64,000 nucleotides of DNA, from contig JAZGUH010000374.1 of NCBI GenBank assembly GCA_037893225.1, positions 248,001-312,000 of the forward strand, read 5' to 3'. A program made the translations under genes and the position numbers. The notes beneath the pieces were generated by a model, which had not been told where the DNA came from, did not search any database, and saw only the letters and a program-made list of their open reading frames with translations. This DNA comes from Hippasteria phrygiana (taxonomy: Eukaryota; Echinodermata; Asteroidea; Valvatida; Goniasteridae). Of this stretch, positions 44,057 through 54,660 are shown one piece after another. Numbering within the stretch: the first letter of the stretch is position 1; each line of letters begins with the position of its first letter.

Positions 44057-44674
44057 CTAGGGGTTTAGATATTTAACAAATCCACGATGAACATCATCAT
44101 TCATGTTATTATCGACCTCTGTTGCTATGGCACCCCCATCATACACAAACTCCCACCCTGGATACAGCACGTTGCCAGGCCAACTGGCACAAGACGGACC
44201 AGGACCTTTAGACGTATAGGTGTGAAGTAGATTTGCTCCTAGAGTCTGCACTGGTTTATCGTTTAGTAAAAACGAAAGACGCAGGTAGTACTCTGTACGG
44301 TCTTGGATAGCACACACGTGAAGCATTTTGTATCCCAGTTTGGCCATCAGTTCCTCGCATTTCCTGACAGCCATACTGCCGAAGCCCTGCCCTCGTTTTT
44401 CCTTGTCCACACACAAGCTCTCGCCGTAAACTGCCCGTTCTATGTTAGTGACAGGAATGAGTCGGAAATGGCCCAACAAGATGTCTTTATCGCGTGGGTC
44501 GTCTGAGTGTTGTACCAGGCCGTATGAACACGGTGCGCTGTTGAGCTCCTCCTTCGCTAATTCATGTAATATCTCTGCCTTGCAATGCGGCCAGGCATCC
44601 TTCAAGATTCTTACACAAGCGGGGATAAGATCTGGTATGGAGTGCAAAGGTTCCAAGGAATACGAATATGCCAT
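44057..44674 (-). CDS. NAA80-like N-alpha-acetyltransferase, copy 3
   Basis: A 205-residue intact frame. Compared with copy 1 it has Pro57Ser, Val70Phe, Leu80Arg, Gly81Ala, His115Tyr, Glu117Met and Asp123Ile in the first two thirds, and shares the C-terminal form with copy 2. The acetyl-CoA loop RGQGFG is unchanged. The changes cluster around the strand before the loop and the LHVC strand, so substrate choice might differ. This is the most diverged copy but has no stop or shift. Confidence 0.83.
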   Translation of the reverse strand: MAYSYSLEPLHSIPDLIPACVRILKDAWPHCKAEILHELAKEELNSAPCSYGLVQHSDDPRDKDILLGHFRLIPVTNIERAVYGESLCVDKEKRGQGFGSMAVRKCEELMAKLGYKMLHVCAIQDRTEYYLRLSFLLNDKPVQTLGANLLHTYTSKGPGPSCASWPGNVLYPGWEFVYDGGAIATEVDNNMNDDVHRGFVKYLNP

Positions 44675-46062
44675 TTTGCAGTCTGCTCAAAAGCCAGTCA
44701 CTGTTATTTCTTACAAGTGTTAGAAAGTTCAACTCTACATAAGATGTGCAGTTCTGAAGGTTTAATAAGTCAGTTTCTGACTACAACAGCCCTGGCTTGG
44801 TCGGTTGACTCTTCCTAACAGGTGCCTGCAAAAGAAAAAAGATAGTGGATTTTCATGCGTATCATAATCAAACGTAACACATACAGTCATAAAGCCTGAA
44901 GAAAACGAAGTTTCAAAAACCGTCGGTCCAAATTCATACAACAATCAGTATCAGAGATACGGGGAATTTAGTTCCCCAAAAACGACCCGCATTTTGGCTG
45001 ATTCCTAAGCCTGTGTGCCATGTTAATGTTCCAGCCTACCCCTAGAACTATGGGGCGGAGTCCCATAGAAAAAACCAAAATTTCCCATATGCTACAACAG
45101 CAAGAATAAGAACGTAATTTTCATGCACCGTGCGCACAAAAACTGCTGCAAAGTTTACCTTGTGTGCACCACGCAAAAGATCGCTGGAATCGGTTCAAAT
45201 TTTCGGGAAAAGGTGAAACAAATCCCCGTTCCGAACTGAGGCGATTTGGCACACACGACATGCACGAATCGGCTGTTTGATATGCATGGGGCTGGGTTAA
45301 GTACGGGTCGGACAAGCCCATGATTTTTCATGTGAAATCTGATTTATGTACACGTACATTGCGCATTGCATGTATGAGTAGATGTATGCGCATGCATGCA
45401 AGTGCAGTTCCGGTGTCATATGAATATCCGACTCCATGAATATCCTACTCCTCAACCCTATTATTGATTAAACCCTCTCACGTGACCGGCCACTCTCCTA
45501 ATAATCAATGCAATAATACAACATTTCATGGTGACAACATTTCACGTTACACCGGTTCATTATTATATACAATACTTGAAACATCACCTTTGACCCTACG
45601 AATGTGTATCAGTCCAATGGTAATAATAATACAATCATTCTTCACACAGAGCACTCGATCGAACCTGCTTCCGCAGGGCAACCTCGTCTGCAGGACTAGG
45701 GCCAGGGAGATCGAGCGGTGCGCTGCCACTAGCTAGTACCGAAGTGATGACTTCAATCAATGCAATGTTTGGAACCAGAATACATTCTAAACTGCATGTG
45801 TGTAGAACCATTACCCCGGCAACTGACGTCACACTTCGGTACTCTATACTCTCTCGCCTGGTATTGAACATTATTGCATATCCAGAAATCTTGGATATTA
45901 TACATGTAGGCCCTAATATAATACGGTAGAGCTTTCGCGACAGAGATCGACTCGAGGTATACCAAACCATAACGTACAGAATCCATGCCTTGCAGGTACA
46001 TAGCCGATACTTTCTTTAATGCCAAAAGTGAACATTTGTCTCCTAAACGAATGTTTTGGGGG

Positions 46063-46652
46063 ACACCGTCATATGATGGTGATGTGAAAGGTCACTTACT
46101 GAGGTCAAAGATCATTTGAGGTCAAGTTATATAATAGGCTGAAACTGTAAAATTTGTCTCATTTGAAAAGTTAAAGTCCAATTGCAATCAAACTTGAGCC
46201 TTAGGTGCAACATGTAAACATTTATGTGATGTTGATATTTAAAGGTCAAATCAAGGTCAAAGGTCATTGGAGGTGAAGTGTTTAAAAAAGGCTGAAAATG
46301 TAAAATTAGTCTGATGATAATTTCAAAAGTTGAAGTCCAATTGCAATCGAACTTGGGTCATAGGTGCATTATGTTAATGATTAACCGTCATACGATGGTG
46401 ATGTCAGAGGTCACATACTGTGGTCAAAGGTCATTTGAGGTCAAGTTGCAAAATATGCTTGAAATATAAAATTTGTCCTATTTGAAAAGTTCAAGTCCAA
46501 TTGTAATCGATTTTGAGCCAAACGTGCAACTACATGCAAACATTTATGTGATGATGGTGTTAAAGGTCACATATTAATATCAAAGGTCATTTCAGGTCCA
46601 GCTGAAAATGTAAAATTTGTTTCATTTTGAAAGCTGGAACTTAGATGCAGTG
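46063..46652. repeat. ~150-bp-period AGGTCA repeat, unit 3
   Basis: A diverged copy of the unit 1 block. The perfect DR1 is retained at 46254-46266. Confidence 0.8.
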
Positions 46653-47340
46653 ACCAAAAAAAGGGACACGTGTGATCCGCGGATAACCTTGTACATGCAT
46701 TTTTTTCTTTGCGCCCACAAGATCCACCCCGCCATTTAAGAAAAAAAAATTTGGCGCCCCCCCCCCCCCCCCCGCGCTCCTCCTCCCCTCGATAAATCTT
46801 CGGCGTGCCACTAGTTGTCACAATGTGACATTGTTATATTTGTGCCCTTTCCGAAATAAGGGCAAGTTATTTTTAAAGGGTTTAGCGTCTGGGTTTTTTC
46901 TTTTTAAGGATGGAGGAGGAACTTTCATTTTCTATTTTTTACTTTCAAGATGGCCACCATTTTTAAAAATGTATGACAACCGTAGGTTTTTTCAGCTGTT
47001 TAAAGACACAAAAATGAAAGAGACATGTTTGGCAAGAGAATTGAACATGTTTAAATGCTTTTAATAGTTATAGTAAGCTTGTATTTTATTTTCTGATGAA
47101 TCGGTTCACATTTTGGGGGTTTCCACCTCAGTTTCCACTGGTAAAAATAAAAAAATCCAGGCGGCCCCAAAAAAAGGAAACGGGCGGGACGCTAAACATG
47201 GAAGTTACGTACAGATGGTATAATAGTATTTTGCCAAACTGAATTATATCCATCAAACGCCTGTCTGTAGATGCCGTTTCGTACGAGAATATAAACCTAT
47301 AGTTCGATCAGGCAGATGGTAGTTATTAACATGATCGCCC

Positions 47341-47430
47341 TTCAACTTGTAAGATGCGCTGCAATTCCTGCAAAGAAGTGTTGTCATTCACTTCCTAGTT
47401 GGCTGTCTGCTTGATGTCATCCCAGAGGTT
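47341..47430 (-). pseudogene. Remnant of the Tc1-like fragment, unit 3
   Basis: Only the 3' part remains. The sequence corresponding to 39444-39656 of unit 2 is deleted; TTC is present at both deletion ends, consistent with microhomology repair. Confidence 0.65.
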
Positions 47431-47678
47431 CATCACTTTTTGAGTGACAAAAATCAATCAAATACTTTTTGAGTTACATCAAAAAGTATTACACGGGGAC
47501 TTATTTCTTAGGTTGAGTGTAGTTTTACGCTTACAAATGGAGGTTTGTATAGAAAAAAACAAGCAAAATTGGCAAAACAAAAAAATTCAGTTGTTCAATT
47601 CAATATGTGCACATCCCATCCCTATTTATACAAAATTCAAGTATAAGAAATTGTTTGACGAAAAATATATTGCGTTAA

Positions 47679-48800
47679 AGGAACCATGCTTCTCAAACTG
47701 GCCGGATCACATTTTATTTCATAAATTTATTCATTTATATGTATTAAATGAGAATTAAAAGCCAAACTGGTTTAAGTGAAGTTTTAGTGTGATTATTTTC
47801 CGCCCAAAAATTTACCCCCTCTTTTTTTGGAATTTGTTGAGACTCAAATTGAGGGCGCTGTTCGTGACGTAGACCAAGGTACCGAAATTCCATATGATGC
47901 ACGATATGGGGCAGAGCGAACCCCCCCTCTTTTGTGTTGGTCATTGTGTTCCCGGAATCTCAGGAATTCTTTTCAGAAGTCTAGGGGGGATGTGTTAGGT
48001 AACAATAGTATGGAAAGTGTATAGGGTATAGGGACAAAAGGGGGGTACCCCTCTGCCCCATATCGTGCTGGGTATACAAAATTCATGGATCGACTCGATA
48101 GTCTGGACCCGTAAATGACGCATGTACATTGTATACACACTAGGTCTACACGTGCAATTTCGTAAGTTGCAACAACTAACATCGAACTTACCCTGATTTG
48201 TTCTCTTTTAGCGAAGGCTCCTCGGGAAATGGGCCGTTAGTAACTGCTTTTGCCTGTACCTTACTCACATCTGGGAACTTTGTTAAGATGGCAGTGGACT
48301 TGAGCATATTTTTAATGGTCATCCCATGATTTGAGAATACCAGTATCGAAACACGACGGCTCAAAGTGGTCGCTACATAACGCTCTTGTCACCTTCACTT
48401 TCGCCGTCCAAATGCTCCGATATTTCGCATCAGTTGAAAATATATGAAGGCTTACTCCAGCCTTCGTTGTTTTGCTGCACCCAGCAGCCACACACCTTGT
48501 CGGCATGGCCGAAAAACACTATTTTGCTTAGATTTTGGACGAAGAATGTACACTCAATGCATACGCGTGATGAATGGTGCCGGCTCGAGCAGAATATATA
48601 ATGTGCCTCGATCTACGTCACACACTTATGTTAATGAGGGTCCCACTCAGGGGGCGGAGTAGCTTGGACAAACATTTTCAAGATTTGTTTGGAAATTTTC
48701 TGGGAAATAATTGTCTCTTGACACAAAATATCATTGTCAAGATAATACTTTATTGTTTTAAGCAGGAATAATGCAATATAAATCCAAAATCATGTTTCCT
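47679..48800 (-). mobile_element. TTAA-target DNA transposon with a THAP exon (Kolobok-like), 1122 bp
   Basis: Present only in unit 3. The host sequence GCGTTAAGGTTTG is intact at TTAA 31530-31533 and 39870-39873, and here it is split with TTAA duplicated at 47675-47678 and 48801-48804. The termini AGGAACCATGCTT and AATCATGTTTCCT are inverted repeats with two mismatches. It encodes a THAP zinc finger with its own TATA-like sequence on the minus strand. TTAA targets together with a THAP domain fit my knowledge of the Kolobok superfamily; no transposase core is present. Confidence 0.78.
48192..48506 (-). pseudogene. THAP zinc-finger exon with a one-base frameshift
   Basis: The frame MPTRCVAAGCSKTTKAGV... 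has the C2CH pattern (Cys5, Cys10, Cys44, His47), Trp33 and HF at 47-48, as in THAP DNA-binding domains. It stops after GILKSWDDH. In the next frame GMTIKNMLKSTAILTKF continues the THAP C-terminal helix region, so one extra base near 48326 breaks it. The exon ends at a consensus donor (CAGG|GTAAGT). TATATATT lies about 90 bp upstream of the ATG. It is probably the 5' exon of a transposase, now broken; a sequencing error is possible. Confidence 0.72.
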
Positions 48801-49225
48801 TTAAGGTTTGAATCTTATTTTGCTTCCAGCACGTTTATATTTGCTTCTTTGTGGCGCACTCTAACCCCCCGATCAAAATTGTATACGGTAGCACATTTTA
48901 ATATTTAATATTCATAATAACAGCTTGTAGCTGCCTTTTTCGATTTGTATCTTTCTTTGTGGTTTTTCCTTTAGAAATATTTTCATCCAATGATAATGTT
49001 TGATGCCATCTAAATTGTATACGGTATAGCACATTTTATCAAGTAACTACATTATATGTAAGGTTTTAATTGTTCAAAATTTTAAAACACCTCTTGTGTC
49101 GCTTGACTGAGTTGTAATGAAATACTGTTGGGTGCTTTCGAGCGTGTTACTCGTGTTAACACGAGTATACTCTTGAGCACACGAACGGCAGGAGTATGAC
49201 CCAAGGGTAACCGAGGGTAATCCTC

Positions 49226-49411
49226 CAGATATCCACCATTTCGCTCTACGCAGCGTTGTGCTCGAGTTAGCATCCCGCCGACAGCTCTTCTCACCAGAGA
49301 GACGAATCACTGTGGAAGTGAACATTCTTAGGCAGGACATACAAATGGTGAGAAGAGCTGTCGGCGGGATGCTAACTCGAGCACAACGCTGCGTAGAGCG
49401 AAATGGTGGAT
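49226..49411. repeat. Fold-back inverted repeat at the array's right edge
   Basis: Positions 49347-49411 repeat 49226-49290 in inverted form (AGAGCTGTCGGCGGGATGC...), around a ~56-nt spacer. The right arm replaces the sequence expected from units 1 and 2, so this is the break point where array homology ends. Confidence 0.85.
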
Positions 49412-52400
49412 ATGTGGAGGATTAATGTTGCAAGATTGTCTTTAAAACATTGCCTTCATTATTCCCCAACAGTCCTGAATCCTCCAATATCCATATGATT
49501 TTCCACACACCCTAGGGAGTTAATTAGGGTTAAAGGATAATGAAAAAATAAATGTGTAAGATAAGGACATGTGCTCGTTTATGTGCTCGTTTATTCCATT
49601 GTCCTTCACTGCACCTCGCAGGTATGCGCAAGTCAATTTCGACACTGTTTGCAACAATAACCATTGTTAAGTCATGCAAAGAGCAATATCAATACAATTA
49701 CTGGTTTTAAAGCTAGAAGAGCTGTTCTACCTATCTATGTGAAGGTATATTGTGAGATGACCAATTTCATTGATTTATCAGTTATTTTCTGAGAGTCTGT
49801 TGTTTATTTGATACACCCTGTATATATATCATTATATTAGCCATGTCATGACTACAAAAATCTAAGTTTCTCCCTCCCCCATTTTTGGCGTTTAATTTGC
49901 AGTTTTTCCCCTTCATGTTTAATTTAAACGGAATTTTTCTTGGTTTTAATTCAGTCCAGTTGAAATTTTCATAGTGCCATGATGAAAATCGGTCTCTTAT
50001 GAAGTCTGGCCCTGCAAAATTATTGAGTTGTACGCCTTTGTTGATTGCAAGTTTGTTGCAACTTGCAAGCAGTGGATGACTGAAAACTCCAGAGTTTGAC
50101 CATGTTTCCTATCTCCATGGTTTGACCGAGCGTACACTATTTTGGGAACTAAAAAAGTGGGGGGGGGGGGCAGTGCCCCCCCCCCCCCCCCCCCACCCCC
50201 GGTTCCGCCGCCACTGACTGCTTGCATACGTAATGAGGGTGCTTGACAACATAACATTTACGATGTAAACAATGGATTATTATACTGAGTAAATACAGAT
50301 CATTATCGTTAAACCCCAAAGAATGGAAATTGGAATGAACTCGTAGTATGTGTCAAATTACACTGGAAACATGTTGCGAGGGAGCGCAAAATTAAGAATT
50401 TCTTGGGATGAGAATGCTCCTTTTGAAATTAAAATTTCTCAGCTCCCAGAGTTTTACCAAACTGAAGAGAAAAATATATATATTCAATGGTCGTGTTTTA
50501 CTCGATTTTTCCTCCTTCTGTTCTTTAGTATGAATCTCTAAACTTCATTATTTGGCTCCGTATATGATGACTGAGCACCAGAGGTAATCTGCAAGGGCAC
50601 GCCGTGAAAATGACCACACAGCACGCCCTGCTTGCAACCACGGGGTACATGGTGCTGACATGGATCTCGGAAATGTTTACCTAATATTCATACTAAACTA
50701 GCTAAGTAACAAAGCAGTTTCACACAGCCAGTACTCCAGAACCGGAAACTGATATTCTTCAAGGCTCAAAACACTACAAATTTTAATTATAAGTAATTTT
50801 AAAGCTGTCCAAATTTTTACATTGGAATACATTGCTGCTGTAGCTATAGTATGGACATTTATTTTAATTTAGCGCATGTGCATAAACTTAGTATCCATTG
50901 TAACGTACGGGTGTACACGCCCTTTTAGCGTTCCTTATGGCAACCAGCCCGAGAGAACACGGGTTACCCGAGAACGGGGTTTCGAATACGCCCTGTAGAC
51001 GCTGTACTCAATAAGCCAGAGTTCGTTGTCTCAAAGCTTATTCGGGATAAAATTGCTGACGTAATGTCACGCCCAGTTACGCGAACGCCCATTATGACTG
51101 AATTTAACACGTGCGATTTGTGCGACCACCTTTTGCGTCCACACGCGCGCTTTAGGTCACGCGGGTCATTCGGGATAAAATGTCATTGTGTATGCGCACT
51201 TGAAATACCGAACTGGCTTTACGACGCTACTACCCAAATAGCAACGAAACAGCATTTTGTAAATGATTTGGGGATTTTGATGATGTCTTGCTTTCAGGAT
51301 AAGAAAAGCGCTGTTATTAGTTTTTACGTACAAGTGGTGATTACCCTCCCCCGGCCCCAATCCTTATTTTCTGGTTTCTTTGGGGATAAATCTATGGAGA
51401 ATTACGACCAAAAAACCAAACATGAGTTGACGTCCCCAGTTGTTGTCGGGCCAGTTTGTTCACAATATGTAAATATAAACTTAAGTGCGCAAAGGAATTG
51501 TTTCCTTTGTTGTCTCGTTTTGAAGTGAATAAACACGTCGCTTCTTAATACAGAAATTAATAGTTATCAAACTAACAATTATTTGAGGTGAGATTTTAAA
51601 ATAGCACCTTTTAAAACGGTATTTCTTTGACCTGTCTTTAGTCTTTAGAAACCTTAAACAAAAGTTTAAGGCTCCGGGCGGGGTTCGTGCCCCTGCTAGA
51701 TGGATTCGGTCTGTATAGTACAAGCTTTCGGTGCAAATGTACGGGTTGTACGAATTCCGACTGAAGGGTGGTTGAATACGTACTACTTTAACTTCATGGT
51801 AAAACTCGAAAACTATTGAAATATAACAAAATGCAGATTTATTTTTTAATAAGTAACATGAAATGTGGAAACAAACTGCATTCAAATAATCGCTCTGAAA
51901 GTCAAAATAAATCACGCTTTAAAAAGAACTCAAGTTCAACACCTATTTTATCTCGAAATGTTTGCCTCTTACTAAGTTTATCGGGTCATCGAATGGATAA
52001 TTTTTATTCATTAGGGAAGAGCAATTTAAAGACAAATTAAGTTCAACTCGGCACACTTTTGCCAAATTTAAAGCAAAAAGGGGCTAATTTTTCCTAACGA
52101 AGTGAATATTCAAACAGAAAACTTCACCTTCTTTTATCAAGATTTGTTCAAGTTTGCATTGTTATTTTATTGTAATTTTTTCGCGAAAACGAAAATATTA
52201 TCCTTTCTAGATTGTAAACCATGAAGTGGAATTAGTACTGATTTGACCACCTCCCCAGCTTGTCAAATTTCCTCTAAAATGGGACTCAAAATTGTGTCAA
52301 CAGTCAGCTGCGCATACGGTTACGATGCAACGCACGTCACAACTAGGCTTGTGCTGGCGGGGTGTTTAAACCCCACAGAGCTTGAAACGTTTTAGGCTCT

Positions 52401-52688
52401 AAAGATTAAAGGTAGGAACTTGATCGTCATTATAGTCTTGTCATAAAAAGAAGTGCTTCAGTCAATCAATTCAACCATAAGTACTTGTTTAGTTCGTGTT
52501 AATTGATAAATGCCGTTTTAATTTTCATTAAAAAATCCAATTGAAAATAGATGCGAGCTTGCGGCCGGAGATCAAAGCCCGCCCTCTAATCACATTTACT
52601 ACGTGTCCGGGTTTCCATAGTAACCTTTTTAAATAAATGAGATTAGTAAAATAGAATTTGAATAATTTCTTCTTTCTGGGGACACTAT
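49412..52688. other. Intergenic, no gene recognised
   Basis: AT-rich. G/C homopolymer tracts at about 50158-50196 form a near-palindrome. A 154-codon frame at 51064-51528 has no family signature that I recognise and lies in a slightly CpG-richer patch; I do not call it a gene. Confidence 0.4.
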
Positions 52689-52779
52689 CACTATGAACAT
52701 CTAACAAAAGAAAACCCACGCAGTCCTTTGTTACAAACAAAGGACTGCGTGGGTTTTCTTTTGTTAGATGTTCATAGTG
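52689..52779. repeat. 44-bp perfect hairpin
   Basis: Arms 52689-52732 and 52736-52779 are exact reverse complements around a 3-nt loop (ACA). The arms read CACTATGAACATCTAAC... and include GAAAACCCACGCAGTCC. A C-run follows at about 52806. Confidence 0.9.
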
Positions 52780-53773
52780 TATCTGCCAAGCATAGCCTGA
52801 ATCTCCCCCCCCCCCCCCCCCGAAAAAGAAAACTTTAAGTATTGAGTCGTCAGAGGGCGGTCTTCAATAACAAATCTTGTTTGGCGTTTCCACGTGTAGT
52901 GAAGGAACATGATGATGGAGAGTAATTATAAACATCGACTAATTTGCGTTATTATCACCATATTAGAGAAGATTGTTCTTTAATGAAAGGTCTAGACGAC
53001 TAGACACTTTGTGGGTCATTAACAAGCATTTCACTTGGACTAAAGACGTCCATTGGAGCAGCAAAAACAACGAACTTTGTCAACTGTAAACACGATCGAT
53101 CGGCGGTAGTGACACACACAGCCAGCCTGGGACGAATTAAATGCGGTAAGATTTGTAGTATCGACAGTGAATAATATTTGGTTGGCAGTTTTGTTCCAGC
53201 AAAACGCTCTCAAATGATGCTTTGCCGGCAGTCTTCTCTGATTGGTAAACAGAAGTAAACTCTGGTATGCAACTCGTATGCAACCACCAACTCACACAAG
53301 TGTGTAAAACGCCTGCAATCCGGGACCTCCTATATATAAACCTTTTCGACATTCTCAAAGCATCATGGGAACAGCATCAGTCCTAACTCAGCATTAGAAG
53401 AGCAAGCGCATTAGAACGGACGTGACTGGTCGCATTGCCATTGGTCACATGTTGGTGCATGGTTGCAAAAATCCTCTTCTGATTGGCTAATAATGTGACA
53501 TTATTAGCTGTTCTAATTCCAGAGAGTTGTATTCATCAGTAACTGGTACCCTGAGAGGGATTCCCCAATTATTTCCTTATTTTTATTGCCATTTAAAATT
53601 GATTTTTCTGGTTATTATTTTCCTTATGTTCCATACAAACTTATGTGAAAAGAGGTATCTCTCAACTCATGACGGATATTTAGCATAAAATCAATTAATA
53701 TTTGGACTGGTTCACAGTGCCTGTGCCATAGGCTTGTGTATAAATTACATGGTTTGTTTGGCCTCCATACCCA

Positions 53774-53916
53774 TGTCGAGCGCAATCTGGAGTTTTGCGC
53801 AAGTTTATTGTACTCCTTCCTGAGCTAATTTCCCTTTGAATGAAATCCATTCATAGGGATATGAACTCGGGAGGGAGTACAATAAACTTGCGCGAAACTC
53901 CAGATTGCGCTCGACA
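53774..53916. repeat. 43-bp inverted repeat with 57-nt loop
   Basis: Arms 53774-53816 and 53874-53916 (TGTCGAGCGCAATCTGGAG...) match with one mismatch. The loop also pairs in part (GAATGAAATCCATTC). Probably a short foldback element. Confidence 0.8.
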
Positions 53917-53927
53917 CCCACAATGCA

Positions 53928-54365
53928 TTGAGAATGTCGAAAAGGTTTATTGTCCTCCTATTGTTCATACATTTTGGCAGGGGCCCTCATTCATGGTTTT
54001 GTACACGATTTTCAAATGGGGACCTTTCTCAATCGGGGACCCTATTGTCCTCTATTGTTAAAGGTCCCCTGTTGAATGCAAAAACAAACTCACACATCCT
54101 CACGTATGCATCCTTTACCAGTTACGGGGTACCTCTATTGTCCAGTATTCTTCTTTGTCCCTATTGAAATCTCAAACTCCATGTAGCGTTTTCCTCATGG
54201 GGCACCTAGATTTCTAAAGACTTCCTCATCGGGCACCATTGTCCCCATTGTTACCCATTGTGCGAGGTACCCCCTAAGGCAGCTAGGAACACCCAAGTGT
54301 CTAAACACCTTCAACCGGGGACCCTATTGTCCTCTATTGTTAAAGTTCCCCTATTGACAAAAAAA
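53928..54365. repeat. Dispersed repeat family (GGGGACCCTATTGTCC)
   Basis: GGGACCCTATTGTCCTCTATTG occurs twice in slightly varied context near 54035 and 54320, and related text lies at 1880-2042 (GGACCTTCTATTGTCCC, GTACACGATTTTCAA). Copies of one decayed element. Confidence 0.5.
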
Positions 54366-54529
54366 ACAAATCCAAAAACACATGTAGGTGTTGGAAAATA
54401 AACCTCTCATGAGGGCCAGGCTGCATAAAGTCTTGATGCCTATGGAGATAGTTCTTTATTTCTTTCTCGTAACGAAACAAAGAATTCCTCAGTTGTAGTG
54501 CATACAGCATGTGACACAAAACCACTGGG

Positions 54530-54660
54530 AAGAAGATGAAGATGAAACGTTTAGCCTTTTAGAGGTGGGAGGGAAACCCAATCCACATGCCGACCTATAG
54601 GCAGGATTCGAACCTGGGCCAAAGAGTTGAAAGGCAACTCGTGGATCACTATCATGAATA
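54530..54660 (-). mobile_element. tRNA-derived SINE fragment, minus strand
   Basis: It shares the AGAGGTGGGA...AAACCCAATCCACATG body and the B box GGTTCGAATCC (minus strand) with the SINE at 4326-4598. The A box is degenerate. Confidence 0.5.

Larger units (their letters stand above)
42172..49345. repeat. Tandem array unit 3, truncated and diverged
   Basis: Matches unit 2 up to 44277, then diverges by substitutions. It carries about 135 extra bp near 45011-45145, lacks the 537-bp element, has a 213-bp deletion at 47429, a 27-bp insertion near 47587 and a 1122-bp transposon. Homology stops at 49345, inside what would be unit position 32068, so the last ~1.8 kb is missing. Confidence 0.95.

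Noticed and set aside
51064..51528. 154-codon frame as a possible gene
   Set aside because: No recognisable domain, no supporting splice or promoter context, and composition like the surrounding DNA.
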